Shown: positions 51,081-59,919 of the stretch, piece after piece
How positions within the stretch are numbered: position 1 is the first letter of the stretch
Layout: every line of letters starts with the position of its first letter
DNA from: Dinoroseobacter sp049801095
GTDB taxonomy: Bacteria > Pseudomonadota > Alphaproteobacteria > Rhodobacterales > Rhodobacteraceae
DNA: 64,000 nucleotides
Assembly (NCBI RefSeq): GCF_049801095.1
Contig: NZ_JBNAGH010000003.1
Span: 558,001-622,000 of the forward strand
Reading direction: 5' to 3'
Position numbers and translations under genes: made by a program
Notes under the pieces: generated by a model
Databases searched by the model: none
Told to the model about the DNA's origin: nothing
What the model saw: the letters and a program-made list of their open reading frames with translations, nothing else

Positions 51081-51695
51081 ATGTCTGCCCCGCCCCCCGA
51101 AACCCCGCATTTCTTTGGTTATGGCTCACTCGTGCATCGCGGCACCCATGGCTATCCCGTGCGGATGCAAGCGGAATTGCAGGGCTGGCGCCGGGTCTGG
51201 CGGCATTCGCGCCATCGCAAGGTGGCCTTCCTTTCGGCGGTGCGCGCGCCGGGCTCTCGCATCGCCGGATTGGTCGCCGCCGTGCCGGGCGCGGATTGGG
51301 CGGCGCTCGACGCGCGGGAACGCGCCTATAACAGGATCCGGCTCGGTCCGGAGGCGCAGCAGGATGCCCGGGAGCTCGACCTGCATGTCTATGAGGCGCG
51401 GGCCGAGCATCTCGACGCCCCGGAGCTGCGGCATCCGATCCTGCTCAGCTATCTCGATACGGTGATCGGCGGCTATCTGGCGGAGTTCGGCGAGACAGGG
51501 GCCGAGGCGTTCTTTGCGACGACCGATGGCTGGGACGGGCCCGTCCTGAACGACCGGGCGGCGCCGATCTATCCGCGGGCGCAACCGCTGGAGGCAGGAG
51601 CGCGGGACCTCGTGGACAGCGCGCTCGCGTGCCTATCGGCGCAGGTGCAAGAGCCCGAGGAGGCGGGCCTGACGGGCGAACGGCGCGCGCTCTGA
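51081..51695 (+). CDS. Gamma-glutamylcyclotransferase, ChaC-like
   Basis: A 204-residue protein of the gamma-glutamylcyclotransferase fold. The dinucleotide-like GGCT motif FFGYGSLV is at residues 11-18, and the catalytic Glu is likely in LDARERAYNRI near residue 78. Members cleave gamma-glutamyl amides such as glutathione to 5-oxoproline. The C-terminal half (LDTVIGGYLAEFG onward) fits ChaC-type proteins. Its last 63 nt overlap the convergent MATE transporter gene. Confidence 0.8.
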   Translation: MSAPPPETPHFFGYGSLVHRGTHGYPVRMQAELQGWRRVWRHSRHRKVAFLSAVRAPGSRIAGLVAAVPGADWAALDARERAYNRIRLGPEAQQDARELDLHVYEARAEHLDAPELRHPILLSYLDTVIGGYLAEFGETGAEAFFATTDGWDGPVLNDRAAPIYPRAQPLEAGARDLVDSALACLSAQVQEPEEAGLTGERRAL

Positions 51696-53018
51696 ACTGC
51701 CCGGTTCGGCCATGACGCGCCGCGCCAGCCAGACGGCGAGCCCGCCGAAAAACACACCGCCGAGCGCTTGACCGATCAGCACCCCCTCCGCCCCGAACCA
51801 GAGCGCGCCGAGCATCACGAAAGGAACCGTGCCGATCGTGTGCCGCCCCCAGTTGAGCCAGGTCGAATAGAAGGGATGACCAAGATTGTTGAAGGCCGCA
51901 TTGGCCACAAAGAGCGCGCCGTTGAAGAAAAAGGCCAGGGCCAGCGGTCCGCAGAAGAGGTAGACCAGCGCGCGCGCCTGGCCCGAGGCCTGGAAGAGGT
52001 CCGCAAGCGGCGCTCGTGCCAGATAGAGCAGCAGCGCCGCAGCCAGCACGTAGAGCGCCGTGAACAGCAACCCGTCGCGAAAAGCGCGCTGCACCCGGTC
52101 CCCGCGCTGCGCCCCGTAATTCTGGCCGATGATCGGTCCGATCGCCCCCGAAAGCGCAAAGATCACGCCGAACGCCACCGGTGTCAGGCGCGAGACCATG
52201 GCAAGCCCCGCCACCGCATCGGGCCCGAACTCCGCCATGGCGCGGGTCACATAGGCCTGCCCAAGCGGCGTGGCGAGCTGGGTCAGGATCGCAGGCGCAG
52301 CGATCGTCAGATGCGGCCCCAGATCCAGCGCAAGGCAGCGCAGGTCCGGTCGGATCAAGCCGCCATATTCCTGAAAGATCGGTCGCAAGGCCACCGCAGC
52401 AATCGCAATCCGCGCTGCCACGGAGGCGAGCGCGGCGCCCACAAGCTCCAGGTCCAGCACGAAGATCAGGATCGGATCGAGCACGCCATTGACCAGCGAG
52501 CCCCAGATCGTGGCCATCATCGCCGCTCGCGCCGCGCCATGGGCCCGCAGGATCGCCCCGCCGGCCATGCCGATCATCAAAAGCGGAAGGCTTGGCACCA
52601 CGATCTGCAGATAGAGCACAGCCAGATCCGCGGTCGCCCCCTCCGCCCCGATCATCTGCACCAAGAGATCGAGATTGAGCCAAACCAGCGCCGCAAAGAT
52701 CGCCCCAAAGAGCACGCCGTAAATCAGAGAGGTAGAGGCCCGTTGCCGGGCGAGATCCTCGTCCCCTGCCCCGAGCGCCCGGGCGACCAGCGCGCCGGTC
52801 GCGATGGCCACGCCGATCCCGAAGGAGGTGGTGAAGAACAGGATCGCGCCCGCATAGCCCACGGCCGCGGCCAGCTCGGCCTGCCCCAGCATGGCGATGA
52901 AGATCATGTCGAGAAAATCGACGAAGAACACCGCCACAAGCCCGACCGACGCGGTCAGGGACATCACGGTGACATGGCGAAAGAGATTGCCTGTCAGGAA
53001 TTTGGCGGCTTCGGCCAT
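51633..53018 (-). CDS. MATE family efflux transporter
   Basis: A 461-residue inner-membrane protein with 12 hydrophobic segments in two halves. GVAIATGALVARALGAGDEDLARQRA near residue 68 and SGAIGPIIGQNYGAQRGDRVQRA near residue 290 are the paired MATE signatures. Predicted to export cationic compounds in exchange for sodium or protons; substrate unknown. The C-terminus (AEPGSSERAPFARQARLLGLL) overlaps the end of the ChaC-like gene on the other strand. Start ATG at 53018. Confidence 0.9.
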   Translation of the reverse strand: MAEAAKFLTGNLFRHVTVMSLTASVGLVAVFFVDFLDMIFIAMLGQAELAAAVGYAGAILFFTTSFGIGVAIATGALVARALGAGDEDLARQRASTSLIYGVLFGAIFAALVWLNLDLLVQMIGAEGATADLAVLYLQIVVPSLPLLMIGMAGGAILRAHGAARAAMMATIWGSLVNGVLDPILIFVLDLELVGAALASVAARIAIAAVALRPIFQEYGGLIRPDLRCLALDLGPHLTIAAPAILTQLATPLGQAYVTRAMAEFGPDAVAGLAMVSRLTPVAFGVIFALSGAIGPIIGQNYGAQRGDRVQRAFRDGLLFTALYVLAAALLLYLARAPLADLFQASGQARALVYLFCGPLALAFFFNGALFVANAAFNNLGHPFYSTWLNWGRHTIGTVPFVMLGALWFGAEGVLIGQALGGVFFGGLAVWLARRVMAEPGSSERAPFARQARLLGLLHLRR

Positions 53019-53100
53019 GGCGCCTCCGGGGGTCGATTGAGCCTAGCGAGCCCGCCGCCCCCTGTCTAACCCGAAGCCACCGCTGGGGTGGTCGCCGGGC

Positions 53101-54423
53101 TCAGAGCGTCGGTTTCTTTTGCAGAAGCCGCATCACATCCGCCATTTCCGGACCACGGTCGAGGCCCGTGACCGCGCGGCGCAGCGGCATGAAGAGCCCC
53201 TTGCCCTTGCGGCCCGACGCCTCTTTGACCTCGGCGGTCCAGCTCGACCATGTGTCCGGGCCATAGGGCGGCTCCGGCAGACGGGCAAAGGCATCGGCGA
53301 CAAAATCGCGATCCTCATCGGCCACTTTCGGCGCCCCGCCATCGCGGAAGAGATGCCACCAGCCCGGCAGATCCGCGCGGGTGGTGATATTGGCGCGCGC
53401 CACGTCCCAGAAGGTCTCTGCAAGCTCCGCCGGCACGCCAAGGCCAGCGATCTCCGCGGCCATATCCGCGAAGGGCACCCCATGCAGGAACCGCGCGGTC
53501 AGCGGCAAGAGGTCGTCGCGGTCAAACTTCGTCGGCGCAGACCCGAAGCTGCTCAGGTCGAACCCCTCGATCAGCGCATCGAGACTGTCCACCAGCTCCA
53601 CCGGCTGCGAGGAACCGAGCCGCGCCATCAGGCTCAGAAGCGCCATGGGCTCGATCCCATCGGCGCGCAGATCGCGTAGAGCCAGCGTGCCGAGGCGTTT
53701 CGACAGCGCCTCGCCCTGGGGCCCGGTCAGCAGCGAGTGGTGGGCAAACTCCGGATGCCCGTGGCCGAGGGCCGCCATGATCTGGATTTGCGTGGCGGTG
53801 TTCGTCACATGGTCCGAGCCGCGCACCACATGGGTCACGCCCATTTCGGTGTCATCCACCACCGACGCAATCGTATAGAGCACCTGCCCATCGCCCCGGA
53901 TCAGCACCGGATCCGAGACCGAGGCCGCGTCGATCGACAGATCCCCGAGGATCCCGTCCGTCCAGGCGATCCGCTCATGATCCAGCTTGAACCGCCAGAC
54001 CCCCTGCCCCCGCTCGGCGCGCAGCGCGGCCTTCTCGTCCTCCGACAGGGCCAGTGCCGCGCGGTCATAGACCGGGGGCTTGCCCATGTTCAGCTGCTTC
54101 TTGCGCTTGAGGTCCAGCTCGGTCGGCGTCTCGAACGCCTCATAGAACCGACCCGCCGCGCGCAGGGCATCGGCGGCCTCCGCATAGCGATCCAGCCGCT
54201 TGGACTGGAACTCGATCCGGTCCCAGGTGATCCCGAGCCAGCTCAGATCCTCCTGGATCGCGTCCACATATTCCGGCTTGGAGCGCTCCGGATCCGTGTC
54301 ATCGATGCGCAGGATGAACGTCCCGCCCGCCTTGCGGGCAATCATGTAGTTGAACAGCGCGGTGCGCAGATTGCCCACATGAAGGTAGCCGGTGGGCGAC
54401 GGCGCGAAACGGGTGGTGGTCAT
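53101..54423 (-). CDS. gltX: Glutamate-tRNA ligase
   Basis: Charges tRNA-Glu. The 440-residue class I enzyme starts MTTTRFAPSPTGYLHVGNLR (HIGH variant HVGN) and has the KMSKS variant EALSKRLG near residue 235. GSDHVTNTATQIQI precedes it. The start at 54423 has AAGGAG 7 nt upstream; a longer open frame extends upstream without similarity. Length is shorter than some GltX, as usual for alphaproteobacterial GltX2-type proteins. A second gltX may exist elsewhere in the genome. Confidence 0.93.
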   Translation of the reverse strand: MTTTRFAPSPTGYLHVGNLRTALFNYMIARKAGGTFILRIDDTDPERSKPEYVDAIQEDLSWLGITWDRIEFQSKRLDRYAEAADALRAAGRFYEAFETPTELDLKRKKQLNMGKPPVYDRAALALSEDEKAALRAERGQGVWRFKLDHERIAWTDGILGDLSIDAASVSDPVLIRGDGQVLYTIASVVDDTEMGVTHVVRGSDHVTNTATQIQIMAALGHGHPEFAHHSLLTGPQGEALSKRLGTLALRDLRADGIEPMALLSLMARLGSSQPVELVDSLDALIEGFDLSSFGSAPTKFDRDDLLPLTARFLHGVPFADMAAEIAGLGVPAELAETFWDVARANITTRADLPGWWHLFRDGGAPKVADEDRDFVADAFARLPEPPYGPDTWSSWTAEVKEASGRKGKGLFMPLRRAVTGLDRGPEMADVMRLLQKKPTL

Positions 54424-54565
54424 GGTGGTCTCCTTGCCCGGTCCCTTTCCATACTCCCGCGCCATTGTCCACGCAGTTTGCCGCAGGCCCGGCGCCGCAG
54501 GGTGTTTGACAATTCCGTTAACTTCCCCTCCCATAGCCGGGCCGAACTTTGGGAGGAGGGAGGAC

Positions 54566-54595
54566 ATGGCCGCTGAAACAGGCGACCAGAGGTGA
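54566..54595 (+). CDS. Nine-codon leader ORF, coupled to acyl-CoA ligase
   Basis: ATG at 54566 opens a short frame encoding MAAETGDQR and ending TGA at 54593-54595. A strong purine-rich Shine-Dalgarno (GGGAGGAGGGAGG at 54551-54563) precedes it. Its stop overlaps the GTG of the ligase gene as GTGA, and the ligase has no other good ribosome-binding site. The layout suggests translation reinitiation. Confidence 0.55.
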   Translation: MAAETGDQR

Positions 54596-56055
54596 CGGGG
54601 TTTCTGCATGACCTGATCGTGTCGGCCTCGAACACATCTCACTGGACCCGGGACGGAGAGACCTACGCGACACTGCGGGACGAGGTGGCGGCGCTGGCCG
54701 AGACCCTGCGCCTGCGCGGGGTGCATCCGGGCGACCGGGTGATGCTGATCACGGAGACCTGCCCGGCGGCCATCCGCGCCATCCTCGCGCTCAGCCGTCT
54801 CGGGGCGACCGTGGCGCCAGTGAACGCGCGCCACACAGGGGCCGAGATCGCAGCCCTGCGCGAGCATCTTCAGCCCCGCGCTGTTTTGATCACCCCCGAC
54901 ACCTCGCCCGAGGCTGCTGCCCATGGCACCGCACTCGGCGCCGCCCCTCTGACCGATGGGGTGGTGATGAGCGCGCCGGATCCCGTCCCGCCCTCAGCCT
55001 GCCCCGATCGGCCCGAAGATCGGATCGCCGCGATCCTCTACACCACCGGCACGACCCAGAGCCCGAAGGGCGTCATGCTCAGCCATGCCAATCTCTGCTG
55101 GAACGCGCGGACTTCGGCGGATTTGCGGGACATGGTGGCTGGCGATCTCGTGCTCGCCGTCCTGCCGATCACCCATATCTTCGGCTTTGCCTCCGTCGTC
55201 CTCTCGGCGCTGGCCACAGGCGCGCGGCTCTGGCCCATGGCGCGGTTCGAGCCCGGCGAGGTCGCCGCCGCACTGGCCGCAGGCGTGTCGGTCTTCCCCG
55301 GCGTACCGCAGATGTATGCCCGTCTGATCACCGAAACCGAGGCCGCGCCCGCACCGAACCTGCGCTACCTCTCGGCGGGCGGCGCGCCGCTCGATCCCGA
55401 TTGGAAGACCCGGATCGAGGCGCGCTATGGCCTGCCCCTGCATAATGGCTACGGGATGACAGAGGCGAGCCCGGGGATTTGCGCCACCCGCCCGGCCAGC
55501 CCGCGCGCGGATATCTCCGTGGGGACAGCCTTGCGCGATGTGGATCTGCGGCTCTGCCCCGATGGCGCGCTTGAGGTACGCAGCCCCGGGGTGATGCGCG
55601 GCTATTTCCGCGACCCGCTGGCAACCCGAGGGGCCCTGACCCCCGATGGCTGGCTGCGCACCGGGGATCTGGCCCGGATCGCACCGGACGGGGCCGTGCA
55701 TATTCTGGGGCGCTCCAAGGAGCTGATCATTCGCGGCGGCTTCAACATCTATCCGCCCGAGGTCGAGGCTGCCCTCTCGCTGCATCCGGATGTGGCGCAA
55801 GCCGCCGTGATCGGGAGGCCCACCGGCGGCGATGAGAAGGTTCTGGCCTTCGTCCAGACCACCGCCCCCCTGCGCGAAGCCACACTGCAGGACTGGTTGC
55901 GGCCCCGGCTGGCGCCCTACAAGATCCCGGCGCGGATTCTCGTGGTCGACAGCCTGCCCACTGCCCCCACGGGCAAGATCCTCAAACACCGGCTTCTGGA
56001 CGTCTTCGCCCCGGAGCTCGACCTCGACGCGGAGAGCCCATGCCCGGCCCAGTAA
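54592..56055 (+). CDS. Acyl-CoA synthetase/AMP-dependent ligase
   Basis: Activates a carboxylic acid to its CoA thioester through an acyl-adenylate. The 487-residue protein has P-loop YTTGTTQSPKGVMLSHANL near residue 145, NGYGMTEASPG near residue 287, GWLRTGDLARI near residue 350, RSKELIIRGGFNIYPPEVEA, and catalytic Lys in PTGKILKHRL. The start must be GTG 54592 since a stop lies upstream in frame. Its substrate is unknown; the downstream FadJ-like gene overlaps by 16 bp, so it probably feeds beta-oxidation. Confidence 0.88.
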   Translation: MTGFLHDLIVSASNTSHWTRDGETYATLRDEVAALAETLRLRGVHPGDRVMLITETCPAAIRAILALSRLGATVAPVNARHTGAEIAALREHLQPRAVLITPDTSPEAAAHGTALGAAPLTDGVVMSAPDPVPPSACPDRPEDRIAAILYTTGTTQSPKGVMLSHANLCWNARTSADLRDMVAGDLVLAVLPITHIFGFASVVLSALATGARLWPMARFEPGEVAAALAAGVSVFPGVPQMYARLITETEAAPAPNLRYLSAGGAPLDPDWKTRIEARYGLPLHNGYGMTEASPGICATRPASPRADISVGTALRDVDLRLCPDGALEVRSPGVMRGYFRDPLATRGALTPDGWLRTGDLARIAPDGAVHILGRSKELIIRGGFNIYPPEVEAALSLHPDVAQAAVIGRPTGGDEKVLAFVQTTAPLREATLQDWLRPRLAPYKIPARILVVDSLPTAPTGKILKHRLLDVFAPELDLDAESPCPAQ

Positions 56056-58040
56056 CTGTCACGAAGACCGGCAAGGTGGCGCGGATCGCGCTCAACAACC
56101 CGCCGGTCAATGCTGCCTCCCACGCCCTGCGTCTCGCCCTGACCGAGGTGGTCCAGAGCCTTGACGCGGATCCGGAGGTCGCGGTGATCGCCCTCTATGG
56201 CGAGGGGCGCGGCTTCATCGCCGGTGCAGATATCCGCGAGTTCGGCAAGCCGCCCCAAGCCCCGCTTTTGCCCGAGGTCTGCCTCGTGCTGGAGCGCTGC
56301 GCGACCCCGGTGATCTCGATCCTCCATGGCGCGACTCTGGGCGGCGGTTTCGAAGTCGCGTTGGCCACCCATGCGCGGATCGCCCTGCCCGGCGCGCTTT
56401 TCGGCTTTCCCGAGGTCACGCTCGGCATCCTGCCCGGCGCAGGCGGAACCCAACGCGCGCCCCGGCTTGCGGGGCTGGCCCCGTCTCTCGACCTGATCAC
56501 CACCGGGCGGCGGATCGGAGCAGATGACGCGCTGGGGTACGGGCTGATCGACCAGATCCGGGAGGGCACGCCCGCAGATCTCGCCCTTGAGATGGCCGAG
56601 GCCGTGCTGTCGGGAGATTTGCCCACCCGGGTGACCGCTGCGCAAGAGGTGGCGGCAGACCCCGCCGCGCTGGACGCCGCTCGGGCCAAGGCCGAAGCCT
56701 CGCCGCTCTTTGCGCCGCTGAAATGCGTGGAGGCGGTTGCGGCCAGCGCCCTGCCTCTGGACGAAGGCCTCGCCCGGGAGAGGGCCCTCTTCGACGACTG
56801 CATGGCCTCGCCCCAGCGCGCGGCGCTTATCCACGCCTTCTTCGCCGAACGGGCCGTGACCAAGATACCGGAAGCCGAAGCGACCCAGCGCGACATCCAC
56901 ACCACCGGCGTGCTGGGCGCGGGCACGATGGGGCGGGGCATCGCCACCGCGCTTCTGATGGCCGGGCTGCCTGTGACGCTGGTAGAGCCCAACAAGACGG
57001 TACGCGCCGAGGCGCTGGACTGGATCCGCAAAACCCTCGACGGGGCCGTGACGCGCGGCAAGCTCGCCTCGGCTGACGACACGCTGGCGCGGCTGCAGAT
57101 CGCGACGGATCTGGACGCGCTGGCTCAGGTCGATCTGGTGATCGAGGCTGTGTTCGAGGATCTGGACCTCAAGCAAGAGGTGTTCCGCAAGCTCGATGCG
57201 ACCTGCAAACCGGGCGCGATCCTCGCCACCAACACCTCCTATCTCGATATCAACCTGATCGCGGCGGCCACCGCACGCCCGGCGGATGTGATCGGCCTGC
57301 ATTTCTTTTCCCCCGCCCATATCATGCGCCTGCTCGAAGTGGTGGTCGCCCGCGACACCGCACCAGACGTCGTGCGCACGGGCTTCGCGCTCGCCAAGCG
57401 CCTGCGCAAGATCGCGGTCCACGCCGGGGTCTGCGACGGCTTCATCGGCAACCGCATGCTGGCGCGCGTCCGGGCCGAGGCAGATGCGCTCGTGCTCGAA
57501 GGCGCCACCCCGTGGGAGGTGGACGCCGCGCTGGAAGCTACCGGTTTCGCCATGGGCCCCTTCGCGGTCTCGGATCTCGCCGGGCTCGATATCGGGCAGG
57601 CCGGGCGTCAACGGCGCGGGGAGGTCGCGCCGGTCTCAGACGCGCTCTGCGCCAAGGGTTGGTTCGGGCGCAAGACCGGACGAGGCTACTACCTGCACGA
57701 CGGGAAGAGCCGGACACCAAACCCGGATGTGGAACCTCTGATCGAGGCTGCCCGCAGCACCCCGCCCCGCAGCTTTTCGCCGGAGGAGATCACCACCCGC
57801 TACCTGACCGCCATGGCCGCTGAGGGCGCACAGATCCTCAGCGAGGGCATCGCCCTGCGGCCGATCGACATCGATGCGGTCACGCTCTTTGGCTACGGCT
57901 TCCCACGCCATCTCGGTGGCCCCATGCATTGGGCGGATGCGGAGGGGCTCGGCACGTTGATCGACCGGCTGGGCAGCGGCGCGCCGGAAATCCTGCAGCA
58001 ACTGCATCTGGAGGGGCGCAAGCTCGCCGATCTGAACTGA
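56040..58040 (+). CDS. Bifunctional enoyl-CoA hydratase/3-hydroxyacyl-CoA dehydrogenase, FadJ/FadB-like
   Basis: A 666-residue beta-oxidation enzyme. N-terminal crotonase domain (about residues 1-190): GFIAGADIREF oxyanion hole, ATLGGGFEVALA and FPEVTLGILPGAGGTQR with the catalytic Glu pair. Then the dehydrogenase: VLGAGTMGRGIAT (NAD motif, near residue 295), ASNTSYL-type ATNTSYLDIN, GLHFFSPAHIMRLLEVV and the C-terminal domain ending GFPRHLGGPMHWAD. It overlaps the ligase gene by 16 bp and is coupled to it. No thiolase gene is nearby. Confidence 0.92.
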   Translation: MPGPVTVTKTGKVARIALNNPPVNAASHALRLALTEVVQSLDADPEVAVIALYGEGRGFIAGADIREFGKPPQAPLLPEVCLVLERCATPVISILHGATLGGGFEVALATHARIALPGALFGFPEVTLGILPGAGGTQRAPRLAGLAPSLDLITTGRRIGADDALGYGLIDQIREGTPADLALEMAEAVLSGDLPTRVTAAQEVAADPAALDAARAKAEASPLFAPLKCVEAVAASALPLDEGLARERALFDDCMASPQRAALIHAFFAERAVTKIPEAEATQRDIHTTGVLGAGTMGRGIATALLMAGLPVTLVEPNKTVRAEALDWIRKTLDGAVTRGKLASADDTLARLQIATDLDALAQVDLVIEAVFEDLDLKQEVFRKLDATCKPGAILATNTSYLDINLIAAATARPADVIGLHFFSPAHIMRLLEVVVARDTAPDVVRTGFALAKRLRKIAVHAGVCDGFIGNRMLARVRAEADALVLEGATPWEVDAALEATGFAMGPFAVSDLAGLDIGQAGRQRRGEVAPVSDALCAKGWFGRKTGRGYYLHDGKSRTPNPDVEPLIEAARSTPPRSFSPEEITTRYLTAMAAEGAQILSEGIALRPIDIDAVTLFGYGFPRHLGGPMHWADAEGLGTLIDRLGSGAPEILQQLHLEGRKLADLN

Positions 58041-58047
58041 GCGGCGG

Positions 58048-59361
58048 CTAGTCGACAGGCAACCCGCTGGGCACCGTCTCCGGTCGCCCGAGCGGTCGGG
58101 CCTCTGCCGTGGCCCCTGTCAGCGCATGGAGAAACGCCACCAGATCCGCGATCTCGGCATCGGACAAGGCCACCGGCGTGATGTCCAGCACAGCCGCCTG
58201 GCGCGCGATCTCCGCCCGATCCGAGCGGATGACAAAATCAATCGCGGCGAGCCAAGGTACCTCCGGCAGGCGCGCCTCAGCCGTCTCCCAAGTCGCCCGC
58301 GCAGTTCCCGGATCCAGATGATGGCGCAGGATCCCCTCCAGCGTGGCGTAGGCCCCGTTATGCCCGTAAGGCCCCGTCAGCGCGACATTGCGCAGGGGCG
58401 GCGTGCGGAACCGGTAGGCATCCTCGAGCCGGTTACTCTCTCCCACCCGGCCCATATCCCGTGGGATCGGATCCCATTGCCGGGTCCGGCCCGGCCCAAA
58501 GGCCGGCAAACCCAGCGCATGAAACCCCTGATCGCTCAGAAGCGGGCCGGAATGGCAAGCAGCACAGCCCGCCGCCCCAAAGAACAGATCCTTGCCCCGC
58601 GCAGCCTCGGGGCTGAGCGCCTCCGCATCCCCCGCAAGATAGGCGTCAAAAGGGCTGTCGTAATTGGCCCATTCCGTGCCGATGAAGGCCGCCAGCGCAT
58701 TGGCGATCTCGACAATCGTGACCTCTTCGGGCGCATCGATATGATCGAAAGCGCCCACAAACATCGCGCCATATTCCGGGATCGTCCGCACCCGCTTGGC
58801 CAGGATCGGCCAGGCCGCGTCGATCCGGTCATGGACTGCGCCCGCGATCTCATTCTCCTTGGGGTTCCCGGCCATCTCGAATTGCGCGACGAGCGGCAGC
58901 ACGGCTTGCGCGGCCAGAATGCTCTCGAACCCCGAAGGCAGCCACTCCTGCGCTGGCGAGTTGAACCCGTTGCCATAGAGATCCGAGACCTCCAGCCGCC
59001 CGTCATGGAAGAGGACATCGACCTCCCGATGTCCGAGGTTCCACAAGGCTGGCGCGTTGCGCGGGATGCGCTTGCGGATCCGGTCCTCGCCCGTCCCCGC
59101 CGTGCGTTTCGGCCCCACACCGACCCCGCCTTCGCCGATCCCGAGGCTCAGCCCATCCGTGCCCCCATGGTCATGGTGATGGCAGGTCCCGCAGGAGATG
59201 TTTCTGTTGCCCGACAGGATCTTGTCGTAAAACAGAAGCTGACCGATCCGGGCCTGCTCCGGGTCGAATGCGTGAAAATCCTCCGGGCCGATCGGCTCCG
59301 GGAGCTCCGCCAGAGCGGGGCCTGCGAGAAGGAAAGCCAAGAGATGAAGACAGCGCTGCAT
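58048..59361 (-). CDS. Di-haem cytochrome c peroxidase, MauG/CcpA superfamily
   Basis: A 437-residue protein with signal peptide (MQRCLHLLAFLLAGPALA) and two c-type haem-binding motifs, CGTCH at residues 57-61 and CAACH at 266-270. The sequence RIGQLLFYDKILSGNRNISC is typical of bacterial cytochrome c peroxidases, as is RTPPLRNVALTGPYGHNG near residue 320. Predicted to reduce peroxide or oxidise a protein substrate in the periplasm. It ends 7 bp from the FadJ-like stop. Its start overlaps the divergent Sel1 gene by 18 bp. Confidence 0.88.
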   Translation of the reverse strand: MQRCLHLLAFLLAGPALAELPEPIGPEDFHAFDPEQARIGQLLFYDKILSGNRNISCGTCHHHDHGGTDGLSLGIGEGGVGVGPKRTAGTGEDRIRKRIPRNAPALWNLGHREVDVLFHDGRLEVSDLYGNGFNSPAQEWLPSGFESILAAQAVLPLVAQFEMAGNPKENEIAGAVHDRIDAAWPILAKRVRTIPEYGAMFVGAFDHIDAPEEVTIVEIANALAAFIGTEWANYDSPFDAYLAGDAEALSPEAARGKDLFFGAAGCAACHSGPLLSDQGFHALGLPAFGPGRTRQWDPIPRDMGRVGESNRLEDAYRFRTPPLRNVALTGPYGHNGAYATLEGILRHHLDPGTARATWETAEARLPEVPWLAAIDFVIRSDRAEIARQAAVLDITPVALSDAEIADLVAFLHALTGATAEARPLGRPETVPSGLPVD

Positions 59362-59829
59362 GGGGCGATTTTGGCGCTCTTTATCGGAGTTTCAAGTCCA
59401 GCTTTTGCTGATCTGGAGCCTGCGCGCGATTTGATGGAGGAAGGCCGTTTCGCCCAAGCCAAGGAGCTGCTCTGGCCCGCGGCGCGCTCCGGGAATGCCG
59501 AGGCCGAGGAGCTGATCGGGGTGATGTATGCGCTGGGGCTCGGGGTCGAGCAGGACTATACCCGCGCGTTCGAATGGTATCTGCGCTCAGCCATGAAGGG
59601 CCATGCGGGCGCGCAATCGGGGGTCGGCTGGTACTACGAGGTTGGGCTTGGCATGCCCGGCCCGGATCTGGTGCGGGCCTATATGTGGTACGTACTGAGC
59701 GCGATTGGCGGCGACCCGGATGCTGCCGACAGCCAGGAAGAGGTCCGCAAGAAGATGACCGCCGATCAGGTCGCCAAAGCCCATGAGCTGGTCGATGACT
59801 ACAAGGTCTGGATGTACCCGTTTCGGTGA
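59344..59829 (+). CDS. Sel1-repeat (TPR-like) exported protein
   Basis: A 161-residue protein with a signal peptide (MKTALHGAILALFIGVSSPAFA). The mature part contains Sel1-like repeats: AEELIGVMYALGLGVEQDYTRAF, then AQSGVGWYYEVGLGMPGPDLVRAYMWY, which form a short helical array for protein contacts. Target unknown. AAGGAAAG lies about 6-10 nt upstream. Its first six codons overlap, on the opposite strand, the first codons of the peroxidase gene. Confidence 0.8.
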   Translation: MKTALHGAILALFIGVSSPAFADLEPARDLMEEGRFAQAKELLWPAARSGNAEAEELIGVMYALGLGVEQDYTRAFEWYLRSAMKGHAGAQSGVGWYYEVGLGMPGPDLVRAYMWYVLSAIGGDPDAADSQEEVRKKMTADQVAKAHELVDDYKVWMYPFR

Positions 59830-59860
59830 CCGAGACGGCCCACATCCGCGCGCCTTGCGC

Positions 59861-59882
59861 CTCATTGTTCCTGAAACACTCA
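59861..59882 (-). repeat. Intergenic repeat copy 4
   Basis: Reads CTCATTGTTCCTGAAACACTCA, an imperfect copy of 1a and 2. The flank CCCACATCCGCGCGCC matches the flank of copy 2. It lies between the Sel1 gene and the TRAP operon end. Confidence 0.7.
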
Positions 59883-59919
59883 CTGGCCGACGGCATCAAC
59901 CCGAACCGCCCGGCCCCAT

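Noticed and set aside
55917..57611. 564-residue minus-strand open frame over the FadJ-like gene
   Set aside because: Shadow of the plus-strand gene, which carries complete crotonase and dehydrogenase motifs.
58126..59343. N-terminal part of a long plus-strand frame ending in the Sel1 protein
   Set aside because: Antisense to the di-haem peroxidase. Only the last 161 residues, from the ATG at 59344 with its signal peptide, make sense.
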